DNA of 46,368 bases, from IMG/VR virus record IMGVR_UViG_3300008110_000348, positions 1-46,368 of that record; one strand, given 5' to 3'. Below the pieces are notes generated by a model. The model was not told where the DNA came from. It saw only the letters and a program-made list of their open reading frames with translations, and searched no databases. Positions within the stretch are counted from its first letter, which is position 1. The number at the start of each line of letters is the position of its first letter. This document shows, piece after piece, positions 7,823 through 15,838 of this stretch. A program made the position numbers and the translations under genes. This DNA comes from a virus.

Positions 7823-8539
7823 ATGTTTGAAAATGCAAACGAAAAAGATATTATACAAAATTTTGATGCCGTAAATGAAAACAAAGATATTAGAACTGCT
7901 AGAAAATCAATAACCCCTTCTGGATACTTTGGTTCTTCTTCTAATATGATTCAAGAAATAGAAAATTTTTTAACTGAGGAAGAACAAGAATTTTTATTAA
8001 ATTTTGCAAAAAATAATAAAATATGGGACGTAACAGAATCACATTATAATGAAAATGGAACTATTATATATGACCATAGGCCTTGGGAAAATAGAGTCGC
8101 AACTCTTAATACATTAACAAAAGCAAACCCAGAAGTAGTTTTAATGTTAAGAGAAATTATAGAAAGATTGAAACCAGTAATTGAATCTTTTTATAATGTA
8201 GAAGCTACACCTACACACCCAGCAATTGTTAGATGGCCTAAAGGTACATATCAATTCCCACATGCAGATAAAGAGTTACACGAGGGCCCAGACGCTGGAA
8301 AAGAAAATGATTTTCCATGGTATGATCTAGGAACTATTTTTTATTTAAATGATGACTACGAAGGCGGAGAACTTCATTTCCCTAAACAAAATATATCTTT
8401 TAAACCAAAAGCAAGAGCAGCATATTTTTTCCCTGGAGATTTAAATTATATACATGGAGTTAATGTAGTAAAGGAAGGATGTAGATATACATCGCCCTGG
8501 TTTTGGACTATTACAAAATTAAAGGATAAAAATGTATAA
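7823..8539 (+). CDS. 2OG-Fe(II) dioxygenase (copy 3)
   Basis: A 238-residue 2-oxoglutarate/Fe(II) oxygenase. The N-terminal 120 residues are helical (IENFLTEEEQEFLLNFAKNN), as in prolyl hydroxylase-like proteins. The core has His147-x-Asp149 (PHADKE), YLNDDYEGGELHFP, distal His211 (YIHGVNVV) and Arg221 (CRYTSPWFW) as the 2OG anchor. Arg, where copies 1 and 2 have Lys, places it in a different branch from the first pair. The ribosome site is AAAGGAG, 5-6 bases before the ATG. It overlaps the next gene by 8 bases. The substrate is unknown. Confidence 0.85.
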   Translation: MFENANEKDIIQNFDAVNENKDIRTARKSITPSGYFGSSSNMIQEIENFLTEEEQEFLLNFAKNNKIWDVTESHYNENGTIIYDHRPWENRVATLNTLTKANPEVVLMLREIIERLKPVIESFYNVEATPTHPAIVRWPKGTYQFPHADKELHEGPDAGKENDFPWYDLGTIFYLNDDYEGGELHFPKQNISFKPKARAAYFFPGDLNYIHGVNVVKEGCRYTSPWFWTITKLKDKNV

Positions 8540-9245
8540 TATAACAAAATATAAAGATGATGTATTTACAATAGATGATTTTTTAACTGAAGATGAGTGT
8601 AAAAGAATCATAGATTATTTGGAAATGTCAGTACAAAATAATTATATTAAATGGAACCAGATCTCATTTTATGAATCTTATGCTATGGGATTTTGGGAAT
8701 ATGATAATAATTTAATTCCTTTTGGATTTAATCCAAAATATTTTCATGAGCTTAAAGAAAAAATAAAAAATGCTGGTGAAATCTGCTTTAATAATAAATT
8801 AAGCGAAATTAGTTATCATGCACAAAAATGGACAGAGGGCGCATTTGCAGGATTCCATTCAGACAATTCAGATGAACATGGAAACCCAACGGCTTTTCAA
8901 AGAAGTAAATATGCAATTTTTTTATATCTTAATGATAATTTTGATGGTGGTAATTTAAACTTTGAACACTATCCAATTAACATAAAACCAAAAGTAGGAA
9001 TGTTAGCGGTTTTTAAAGGCGGATATAAAAATGAACATGAAGTAACAACAGTTAAAAATGGTGAAAGGTATACTATTGGATCATTTTGGGATGACGCAGA
9101 CGCAGTCTACACAGATGAAGAAAAAGCTAAATGGGAAGTTGAATTAAAAGAAACAAGAGCTGGTCAAGAAGTTATGTATAAAAAATGGAAATCTGATAAA
9201 GAAAATGGAATAGTTCCAACTTATAAAAGTAAGTATGAAAACTAA
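8532..9245 (+). CDS. 2OG-Fe(II) dioxygenase (copy 4)
   Basis: A 237-residue oxygenase starting inside the end of the previous gene. It opens with the typical FTIDDFLTEDECKRIIDYL helix. Iron ligands are His109-x-Asp111 (FHSDNS) and His169 (NEHEVTTV), with Arg179 (GERYTIGSFW) as 2OG anchor. The sister motif is relaxed here to YLNDNFDGGNLNF. A 45-residue charged helical tail follows the core (residues about 190-237). It is the most divergent of the six copies, but all active-site residues are present. Confidence 0.85.
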   Translation: MYNITKYKDDVFTIDDFLTEDECKRIIDYLEMSVQNNYIKWNQISFYESYAMGFWEYDNNLIPFGFNPKYFHELKEKIKNAGEICFNNKLSEISYHAQKWTEGAFAGFHSDNSDEHGNPTAFQRSKYAIFLYLNDNFDGGNLNFEHYPINIKPKVGMLAVFKGGYKNEHEVTTVKNGERYTIGSFWDDADAVYTDEEKAKWEVELKETRAGQEVMYKKWKSDKENGIVPTYKSKYEN

Positions 9246-9256
9246 CAGGAGAAAAC

Positions 9257-10075
9257 ATGAGCAATAATATGGAAAGAATAGTATTATATCCAAAGGTAGA
9301 GGTATATAGAAATTTATTAAATAACGTAAATGATTTATATGAAACTATGAAGGAATCAGAAAAAACATCAGACGGAAAATATTATTTAAGAAAATGGGAT
9401 AAATGGTCGGTTTTTGGAACTTATACTCAACAAAAACACGAGGAGTCAGAGCCAAGAGAATACGGTCAAATGTACGATAGAGAAAAACTATTATCTGATG
9501 AAGTTTATAAAGCGTATAACATTGCAATAGATGCATATATAAAAAATAATAATGTTGTCATGCCAGAAGGAGCTCAATTAATGTCTTCTTCATTCTCTAA
9601 ATATAAAAAAGACTTAGATGTTTTAGAAAATAATTTAGCCATGCAGTACCATACAGATTTTAAAATTTTTGAATCAGAGTGGCCAGGGTCAAAATTTTTT
9701 CTAACATGTACAACTTACATTAATGATGATTATGAGGGTGGAGATATTGAATTTTTTATAAATGGAGAATTTGTTTCTCACAAACCAAAAGCAGGAGACA
9801 TTTTAGTTTTTCCTTCTATCCCTCCATATTTTCATGGAGTTAAAACAATTAAAAGAGGAGAAAAGTTTTTTGTAAGAAATTTTATCACATATCTTTCTGA
9901 GGGTTCTAGATCTTGGTTAGAGAATCAAAAAATATACGGACCAAGAGAATGGCTTCAGATGGAAGAAGATAGAATTAAAAGAGAGATGCCAGAAGCAATG
10001 CTTTATTTTGAAAATGGAAAACAGATACAATATTCAGAGAAAATAAAAAATAATGAAAATAACAACATTAAATGA
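9257..10075 (+). CDS. 2OG-Fe(II) dioxygenase (copy 5)
   Basis: A 272-residue oxygenase, the longest of the six, with an AGGAGA ribosome site just before its ATG. His132-x-Asp134 (YHTDFK), YINDDYEGGDIEF, His193 (PYFHGVKTI) and Lys203 (GEKFFVRNF) form the expected iron and 2OG site. A C-terminal extension (YLSEGSRSWLENQKIYGPRE...) of about 60 residues is helical and charged, and could be a substrate or partner arm. Its start (YPKVEVYRNLLNNV) resembles copies 1 and 2, which suggests shared ancestry. Confidence 0.85.
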   Translation: MSNNMERIVLYPKVEVYRNLLNNVNDLYETMKESEKTSDGKYYLRKWDKWSVFGTYTQQKHEESEPREYGQMYDREKLLSDEVYKAYNIAIDAYIKNNNVVMPEGAQLMSSSFSKYKKDLDVLENNLAMQYHTDFKIFESEWPGSKFFLTCTTYINDDYEGGDIEFFINGEFVSHKPKAGDILVFPSIPPYFHGVKTIKRGEKFFVRNFITYLSEGSRSWLENQKIYGPREWLQMEEDRIKREMPEAMLYFENGKQIQYSEKIKNNENNNIK

Positions 10076-10655
10076 TAATATTATTTACTATCAGAGTTTA
10101 ATAAATGATATAGATAATTTTATTAATTTAATAAATAATATAGAAGAAGAATATGTTTATCTTTTTTCTAAATGGGAAAAATGGTATGCCAGCAATGCAG
10201 ATGTTTTATATGGAGAATCTAGAGAATCTTCTTTTAGTAGTATATTAAATAATTGTAAAAAGGAATCAGATTCTTTTTTTATTGCAAAAACTATCAAAGA
10301 ATTAGTAGATTTTTGCATTAAAGATTATTGTGAAAAAACAAAACAGGTCCCAGGATATTTGCCAGATCATTTTACAATTAAAAAATATAATACCGATGCA
10401 TATATGGGTCCACATGTAGATACCGAAGATTTATTTGATAAAAAACAACCATCTATATCTATGGTTTTTTATTTAAATGATGATTACGAGGGGGGAGAAA
10501 TAGAGTTCCCTAATCAGCAAATCAAAATAAAGCCAGAAGCTGGAAGTTTAATTATATTCCCGTCCTATCAACCATATATACATGACCCAAAACCAGTTTT
10601 ATCTGGAACCAAATACATGATACCTCTTTTTTGGTTTAAAGAAAAGTTTTGGTAG
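10053..10655 (+). CDS. 2OG-Fe(II) dioxygenase (copy 6)
   Basis: A 200-residue oxygenase and the last gene of the cluster; its ATG lies 23 bases inside copy 5. His121-x-Asp123 (PHVDTED), YLNDDYEGGEIEFP, His177 (PYIHDPKPV) and Lys187 (GTKYMIPLFW) are in register with the other copies. A FSKWEKWYASNADVLYG stretch near residue 45 matches a similar WDKW segment of copy 5, so these two are the closest pair after copies 1 and 2. No terminator is visible after it; a new promoter follows within 30 bases. Confidence 0.85.
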   Translation: MKITTLNDNIIYYQSLINDIDNFINLINNIEEEYVYLFSKWEKWYASNADVLYGESRESSFSSILNNCKKESDSFFIAKTIKELVDFCIKDYCEKTKQVPGYLPDHFTIKKYNTDAYMGPHVDTEDLFDKKQPSISMVFYLNDDYEGGEIEFPNQQIKIKPEAGSLIIFPSYQPYIHDPKPVLSGTKYMIPLFWFKEKFW

Positions 10656-10681
10656 ATTTATTTTAATAATTAAGGTATAAT
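10653..10681 (+). promoter_or_regulatory. Leaderless-type promoter of the LamG gene
   Basis: A perfect TATAAT at 10676-10681 stands six bases before the ATG at 10688, with a poor -35 (TAGATT, 10653-10658) at 17 bases. No ribosome site lies between. The expected transcript start coincides with the ATG. Confidence 0.6.
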
Positions 10682-10687
10682 AAAATA

Positions 10688-12466
10688 ATGTCTTATAAAA
10701 ATGTAATTGTAAAAGACTCACCAATAGGATACTGGCCGCTGTCTGAAAATACTGGCACAACTATAATAGATGAATCTGGATGCAATAATAATGGAACAGC
10801 GTCAAGTTTAAGCGTAGTAAAAATACCACTAGTTTCAGACGGATCATCAGTAGCTAGGCTGATGTCAGATTCAGTATATTTAATATTTAATACATTAAAT
10901 AGCTATTCTCAAGAATCACTAACGGTTCCTGGATTTGCAAACAAATATTCATCTGACAATGATTTTAGTTTAGAGTGTTGGGTATATCCACAAATATCTG
11001 ACCTATCAGAAATTGCAATCCTAGCAGATATAGATAATGAAATAGGAATTTTTTGGGATCAGGGAAATATAGTATTTAAATTAAATAGTGAAACGTTGTC
11101 ATATACAATCCCAGACTTTAATCAAGCATTGCACATAGTTGCCACATATTCTGTAGACAGAATGTCTATTTATTTAAATGGAAGTTTGGCTGTATTCAAA
11201 ACATTAGAAAGTTTTTCTTTTTCAAATACATCTCTTGAAATACAATCTGGACCAATAGATGGAGACGATAATTATTTTATTTTAGATAATGTAGCAATAT
11301 ATAGATATGCTTTAAACGAAAATCAAATTTTAAACCATTATTCGTATACTGGATATACCATACCATATCAAGTTGTAATACCAGACGACGGAGAACTTTT
11401 TGAATTTGTAGATAGTCAGATGAATAAAACTTTTACATATTCATACCCATACAATAAATCATGGGAAGGATTTTTAAATGAAGATGTGGTGTTAAATAGA
11501 TCAGAAAATTATATAGAAATATTAAAAACAAATACTGTTGAAAATAAAGAATTTATAATAGAAGATATAATTTCTATACCATCAGCAATACCAATGGACT
11601 CATCAAAAATAGAATGGGCTGGACACAATGGCATTTCTGTAGAAACAAGTATAGATGGAATTACTTATGAACAATGTGTTAATGGACAATCAATACCTCA
11701 ATTTTTAACAAGTAGCTTTAGCGATTCAAAAGTTATTTATTTAAAAATTACTATGTCGTCTACCGACACGTCGAAGTATTGTCCAAAACTATATAGCCTA
11801 ACAATATCATTCTATAATCAGCAAATAATGTATTCTAGAAATGGAAATAGCTATTTATCAAAAGTTGAAGATTGCGACGCATACCTAGGGACAGAAAAAC
11901 ACCCAATATCTTTTAGAAATAATAAAAATGGAATCTTGGTTCCACTAGATTCAGGATTTAAGATAAATACAGATAAGCTAGTAAAATCAATAGAATTTTT
12001 CTATACGCCATACGATAACTTTCTTTCTGGTCCATCAACTATACCAGGATCAATAATTAATGTCGCTTTATTTGGAGACGGGGAAGCAGCAAGTTATTCA
12101 TGGGATAATGGATTTACAATATCCAAAACCAATATAGAATCATTATATGTGAACACAGTAGACTATACAAGCGAAACCAATATGTCATATATATTTGCCC
12201 CAGGAAATCTACACCATGTAGTAATTTCATTTTCTGACTCAGTAACTGGAGAATTAATTTTTAATATAAATCAAGGGGATGGACCTAAAGCCCTATACCA
12301 AAATCTATCCCTATATACAGAAACCTTAGACTATAATAAAATTAAAAACCACTATAGTCTATATTTAGGAAAGTCTACCTATACAGCAGAAACTTCTGCC
12401 ACCAACCTGTCAGAAAATTCAGTAAATTTATATAATAATGACTGGCTTGTGATACAAAACTCATAA
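10688..12466 (+). CDS. LamG-domain tail appendage protein
   Basis: A 592-residue protein. Residues about 1-225 form a LamG/concanavalin-like jelly roll: SPIGYWPLSENTGTTIIDESG, then FSLECWVYP, LHIVATYSVDRMSIYLNGS and the closing LDNVAIYRYALNENQILNHY. The C-terminal 170 residues look like a second such domain (LHHVVISFSDSVTGELIFNI, LSLYTETLDYNKIKNHYSLY). The middle region (230-400) is a beta-rich linker. LamG-like folds bind glycans, so a carbohydrate-binding appendage is likely. It appears to be transcribed without a leader and lies between the dioxygenase cluster and the head genes. Confidence 0.75.
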   Translation: MSYKNVIVKDSPIGYWPLSENTGTTIIDESGCNNNGTASSLSVVKIPLVSDGSSVARLMSDSVYLIFNTLNSYSQESLTVPGFANKYSSDNDFSLECWVYPQISDLSEIAILADIDNEIGIFWDQGNIVFKLNSETLSYTIPDFNQALHIVATYSVDRMSIYLNGSLAVFKTLESFSFSNTSLEIQSGPIDGDDNYFILDNVAIYRYALNENQILNHYSYTGYTIPYQVVIPDDGELFEFVDSQMNKTFTYSYPYNKSWEGFLNEDVVLNRSENYIEILKTNTVENKEFIIEDIISIPSAIPMDSSKIEWAGHNGISVETSIDGITYEQCVNGQSIPQFLTSSFSDSKVIYLKITMSSTDTSKYCPKLYSLTISFYNQQIMYSRNGNSYLSKVEDCDAYLGTEKHPISFRNNKNGILVPLDSGFKINTDKLVKSIEFFYTPYDNFLSGPSTIPGSIINVALFGDGEAASYSWDNGFTISKTNIESLYVNTVDYTSETNMSYIFAPGNLHHVVISFSDSVTGELIFNINQGDGPKALYQNLSLYTETLDYNKIKNHYSLYLGKSTYTAETSATNLSENSVNLYNNDWLVIQNS

Positions 12467-12491
12467 ATCTGAACATACTGCTGACAAGATA

Positions 12492-12520
12492 TGGACTTTA
12501 ACCAAGAATAATGGTAGAAT
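12492..12520 (+). promoter_or_regulatory. Promoter of the portal operon, leaderless or nearly so
   Basis: TGGACT at 12492-12497, a 17-base spacer and TAGAAT at 12515-12520, preceded by the extended -10 TGG. The ATG follows nine bases later with no ribosome site, so the transcript has at most a few untranslated bases. Confidence 0.6.
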
Positions 12521-12529
12521 AAATACCTG

Positions 12530-12865
12530 ATGGATATTAAAAGAGTAAATCAAGAACTAATAGAAGAGACTATTCTAGGAATTTATGTCTGGGAAATGCC
12601 AGATGGTAGATGGATAGGCGATGATGATGGAAATTTTCTTTCTATTTCATCTAAAAAGGGAAACCGTTCTAGAATCGATGCACTTGCTAGAGAAGTAAGA
12701 TCATATGGAATATATGAAGGAAAACCTAAATTTTTATCTGGTAGACGTAAAATAGATGATGAAGAATTTGAATATCAAAAACAAAGACTTGAATGGGGAC
12801 TTACACCAGATCCACTAGATATTGGTGTTTATAAGGATTCATTGAAAAATGGAGGAAAACCGTAA
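12530..12865 (+). CDS. Conserved small protein upstream of portal
   Basis: A 111-residue protein I do not recognise by family. The first half has GIYVWEMPDGRWIGDDDGNF; the middle is basic (SSKKGNRSRIDALAREVR). The C-terminus is acidic and then basic. There is no transmembrane segment or catalytic motif. It is the first gene of the head operon and its stop overlaps the portal ATG (TAATG). Genes in this place are often small assembly or packaging factors, but nothing in the sequence proves that. Confidence 0.65.
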   Translation: MDIKRVNQELIEETILGIYVWEMPDGRWIGDDDGNFLSISSKKGNRSRIDALAREVRSYGIYEGKPKFLSGRRKIDDEEFEYQKQRLEWGLTPDPLDIGVYKDSLKNGGKP

Positions 12866-14451
12866 TGGAATTTATTGATGAAGAAAATAATCTATCTCAA
12901 GAAGTAAGTATATCAAATTCAGCAGATTGGTTTAAGTTTAATAATAAAGAAGTTACAATAGACAATGATCCATTTAATATTGATGAAGACTCATTAAAAA
13001 AAGTACACGGACTTAGTCCAGCTTTTAGACGTAAAATGTCTAGAGAATTTTCAAAACGTTTTATCGGACAAGAAAAAACTGGAACTCAACAAAATTTATT
13101 GCAACAGGCTGTAACTGGCTATGCCATGTTCGACCTAGTACAACCAGTTTATAACTTAGAATATTTATCTAAAATTTATGAAATATCTCCATATAACTAT
13201 GCTGCAATTAATGCAAAGGTTGCAAATATTGTTGGATTAGGATATACATTTGTTGAAACTAAAAAGGCAAATGATGCATTAGATAATATTGAAGATCCAA
13301 AACAATTAGAAAGAGCTCGTCGTAAATTAAATAAACTAAGACAAGATCTAGATAATTGGCTAGAGGAAACAAACGAAGAAGAAACTTTCACAGAAACTTT
13401 GATAAAAGCATATACTGATCTTGAAGCCACTGGAAATGGATATATTGAAATTGGTAGAACAAGCGCTGGTAATATTGGATATATAGGACACATTCCTGCA
13501 AAAACTATGCGTGTTCGTAGACTTCGTGATGGCTTTATTCAATTGCTTTACGGTAAGGCAGTATTCTTTAGAAACTTTGGAGATCAGGAAACACCTAATC
13601 CAATCGCAGGGCAAGAAGATCGTCCAAATGAAATTATTCATTTAAAGAAATACACACCGATGAATAACTATTATGGCATTCCAGATATTATTGCATCACA
13701 AAATGCTATGGCAGGAAATGAGTTTGCTGGTAAATACAATTTAGATTATTTTGAAAACAAAGCAGTACCTCGTTATATTATTACTGTAAAGGGTGCCAAG
13801 TTATCACCAGAATCAGAACGTAAGCTTCTTGAATTTTTCCAGGTAGGACTAAAAGGTAAAAATCACAGATCATTATATGTGCCACTACCAGCAGATACAG
13901 CAGATTCTAAAGTTGAATTTAAAATGGAACCAATTGAAGCAAATGCTCAAGAATCTTCATTTAATGTATATCGTAAATCAAATAGAGATGAAATATTATT
14001 AGCCCATAGAGTTCCAATTAATAAAATTGGAGTTCCAGAAGGAGTAAGTTTAGCTTCTGCTAGAGATGCTGATAAAATGTTTAAGGAGCAGGTATGTCGT
14101 CCTGCACAAGATATTTTAGAGAAAAAATTAAATAGAATTATTGCAGAAAAAACAGATGCTGTAATTCTTAAATTCAATGAATTAACTCTAACTGATGAGG
14201 ATACTCAGTCTAAAATTGATGAAAGATATTTGCGTATGCAGGTTATTACCCCTAATGAGGTTAGAATTAGAAAAGGTATGATTCCAATGGACGGCGGAGA
14301 TGAGGTTGTTGTTTTAAAACCACAGCAACAATCAGAAATTAGAGCCCAAGCTGGAAATTCTAGAAATAGGACTCAAGAGAGATCTGCAAATTCCCCAGAT
14401 ATTTCAGGGGAGGCTAGAAATCCAAAAGGTGAAGGTCGTACCACCGCTTAA
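12865..14451 (+). CDS. Portal protein
   Basis: A 528-residue portal of the HK97/PBSX-like type, which forms the dodecameric ring through which DNA enters and leaves the head. Diagnostic parts are YEISPYNYAAINAKVANIVG (about residue 108), LEATGNGYIEIGRT (about 188), PNEIIHLKKYTPMNNYYGIP (about 255), and the wing/stem region with RDEILLAHRVPINKIGVPEG (about 375). The C-terminus is disordered and rich in Gln, Arg and Ser. Arg is encoded by both AGA and CGT. The ribosome site GGAGG lies about ten bases before the ATG. A terminator follows the gene, separating it from the protease. Confidence 0.9.
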   Translation: MEFIDEENNLSQEVSISNSADWFKFNNKEVTIDNDPFNIDEDSLKKVHGLSPAFRRKMSREFSKRFIGQEKTGTQQNLLQQAVTGYAMFDLVQPVYNLEYLSKIYEISPYNYAAINAKVANIVGLGYTFVETKKANDALDNIEDPKQLERARRKLNKLRQDLDNWLEETNEEETFTETLIKAYTDLEATGNGYIEIGRTSAGNIGYIGHIPAKTMRVRRLRDGFIQLLYGKAVFFRNFGDQETPNPIAGQEDRPNEIIHLKKYTPMNNYYGIPDIIASQNAMAGNEFAGKYNLDYFENKAVPRYIITVKGAKLSPESERKLLEFFQVGLKGKNHRSLYVPLPADTADSKVEFKMEPIEANAQESSFNVYRKSNRDEILLAHRVPINKIGVPEGVSLASARDADKMFKEQVCRPAQDILEKKLNRIIAEKTDAVILKFNELTLTDEDTQSKIDERYLRMQVITPNEVRIRKGMIPMDGGDEVVVLKPQQQSEIRAQAGNSRNRTQERSANSPDISGEARNPKGEGRTTA

Positions 14452-14456
14452 TTATT

Positions 14457-14480
14457 AGGCAACTAGTTATTTGCCTTTTT
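14457..14480 (+). terminator. Intrinsic terminator after portal
   Basis: AGGCAA (14457-14462) pairs with TTGCCT (14471-14476) around an 8-base loop, and a five-T run ends at 14480. The stem is short, so some read-through is likely. The -35 box of the next promoter overlaps its right arm. Confidence 0.6.
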
Positions 14481-14499
14481 ATATATAGAAAGATAAAAT
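14471..14499 (+). promoter_or_regulatory. Leaderless-type promoter of the protease gene
   Basis: TTGCCT at 14471-14476 and TAAAAT at 14494-14499 are 17 bases apart; the ATG of the protease follows after seven bases with no ribosome site. The -35 box is the right arm of the terminator hairpin. Confidence 0.55.
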
Positions 14500-14506
14500 T
14501 AAGCAT

Positions 14507-15817
14507 ATGAATATTGAAAAATCTTATTGGTCCAGCAATGGCGAAAATATCAATTTATCAGTTCCATTCACAAAAGTCAATCGTGAGAAGAGAACTGTAT
14601 CAGGTTTTGCAACACTAGATAATCTAGATCAAACTGGTGATGTAGTTACAGCAGAAGCATCGCTTAAAGCGTTTGAGAATTTTCGTGGCAATATTCGTGA
14701 GATGCATGGACCAAATGCTGTTGGTAAAATGGTTTCTTTTAAACCAGAAACATTTTATGATCCAAAAAGCGGAGAATTTTACCATGGAGTATTTGTAGAT
14801 GCATATATTTCAAAGGGTGCACAAGATACTTGGGAAAAAGTTCTTGATGGAACACTTTCTGGATTTTCAATAGGCGGAAAGATTATCGAATCAGATAATG
14901 AAGTAAATAAGTCAACAGGACAAACAGTAAGATTTATCAAAGATTATTCATTGATGGAGCTGTCAGTAGTAGACTCTCCAGCAAATGAACTTTGTAACAT
15001 ATTGTCAATTCAAAAAATGAATGGACAACTTATGTTTAAAGGTATTGCAGCAGAAACAAAAGTAGAAAATATTTTTTATTGTGAAGATAGTGATTCTGTA
15101 TTTATGTCAACAGAATCAACATTTGTATCCCCAGTAAGTGGCAAAGAAGCAGAACTAATTGGTTGGGTAGAATCAAATGATGTTAATAAAGCTAAAGAAA
15201 TAGAAAAGATTCTTGCTTCATTCAAGAAGACAAGATTAACGTTGCCTGAAACACAAACAATTGCAAAACAGGCAAACGAAGAAGGAGGTAATGAAGTGTC
15301 AGAAAACACAGAAACAGTAGCAGTAGAAGAAACTGCTCCAGTAGAAGTTTTAGCTCCTGCAGTAGATGCAGTAGTTGAAAAAGCTGTTACAGAAGATGTA
15401 GTAGCAGATACTTCTGCCGAAATCGTTGAAAAAGCAGCAGACGTCTCAGAAGTCGTCGTTGATGAACCTGATTTTGCAAAAATGTTGGGTGATCTAAAGG
15501 GCTTTTTCTCAGAAACTCTAAGCAAGGCTTCTGAAGCAAATGCAGCACAAGTAGCAACTCTTAAAGATACAGTTGAAACTTTTAGCAAGAGCGTAGAAGG
15601 CCGAATCTCAGAGTTGGCAGAGCAACACGCAGAACTCAGCAAGTCTGTTGAGAATATCAAGAACACGATTGATGGCGTACAAAAGCGTGTCGATGCAGTA
15701 GAATCAGAGACTGCAATAAAGAAGTCCTCTGACCTTGGCGGGTCTCAGGAAGTAAAAATCCAAAAATCAAAATGGAACGGTTCTTTCCTCGGTTCCGTAA
15801 ACGAACTATTTAAATAA
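14507..15817 (+). CDS. Prohead maturation protease fused to scaffold domain
   Basis: A 436-residue protein. Residues 1-170 are a prohead protease of the HK97/XkdF-like serine type: VNREKRTVSGFATLDNLDQTGD, candidate catalytic His67 (REMHGPNAVGK), candidate Ser118 or Ser121 (GTLSGFSIGG) and MELSVVDSPAN (150-160). This enzyme cleaves the scaffold and capsid proteins during head maturation. Residues 170-260 form a linker domain. Residues 264-436 are acidic and Ala/Val-rich, then coiled coil (about 335-415), and end in a basic KIQKSKWNGSFLGSVNELFK tail. That part looks like a scaffold and has its own internal start (listed separately). No ribosome site precedes the ATG, but a -10 box does. Confidence 0.85.
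   Translation: MNIEKSYWSSNGENINLSVPFTKVNREKRTVSGFATLDNLDQTGDVVTAEASLKAFENFRGNIREMHGPNAVGKMVSFKPETFYDPKSGEFYHGVFVDAYISKGAQDTWEKVLDGTLSGFSIGGKIIESDNEVNKSTGQTVRFIKDYSLMELSVVDSPANELCNILSIQKMNGQLMFKGIAAETKVENIFYCEDSDSVFMSTESTFVSPVSGKEAELIGWVESNDVNKAKEIEKILASFKKTRLTLPETQTIAKQANEEGGNEVSENTETVAVEETAPVEVLAPAVDAVVEKAVTEDVVADTSAEIVEKAADVSEVVVDEPDFAKMLGDLKGFFSETLSKASEANAAQVATLKDTVETFSKSVEGRISELAEQHAELSKSVENIKNTIDGVQKRVDAVESETAIKKSSDLGGSQEVKIQKSKWNGSFLGSVNELFK
15282..15298 (+). promoter_or_regulatory. Internal ribosome site for a nested scaffold
   Basis: AAGGAGGT at 15282-15289 is a full complement of the 16S rRNA tail and lies seven bases (from the final G) before an in-frame GTG at 15296, deep inside the protease gene. 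Such a perfect site is rare in this window. An out-of-frame ATG at 15291 would give only nine residues. Confidence 0.65.
15296..15817 (+). CDS. Nested scaffold protein, in frame within the protease gene
   Basis: If translation starts at GTG 15296 it yields a 173-residue protein, MSENTETVAVEETAPVEV..., that equals the C-terminal part of the protease gene. It is acidic and Ala/Val-rich for about 70 residues, then a predicted coiled coil (SKASEANAAQVATLKDTV ... ISELAEQHAELSKSVENI), then a basic tail. This is the composition of phage scaffolding proteins, whose basic C-terminus contacts the capsid protein. Lambda has the same plan: Nu3 is made from an in-frame start inside the C protease gene. 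The capsid protein here has no long N-terminal delta domain, which fits a separate scaffold. Arg codons are CGT/CGA, as in other highly expressed genes. Confidence 0.6.
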   Translation: MSENTETVAVEETAPVEVLAPAVDAVVEKAVTEDVVADTSAEIVEKAADVSEVVVDEPDFAKMLGDLKGFFSETLSKASEANAAQVATLKDTVETFSKSVEGRISELAEQHAELSKSVENIKNTIDGVQKRVDAVESETAIKKSSDLGGSQEVKIQKSKWNGSFLGSVNELFK

Positions 15818-15838
15818 AGGGTAGGTGAAATAAAAATA

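Noticed and set aside
15076-15666. 196-residue minus-strand ORF
   Set aside because: Low-complexity reverse reading of the Ala/Val/Glu-rich scaffold region; no supporting start or neighbours.
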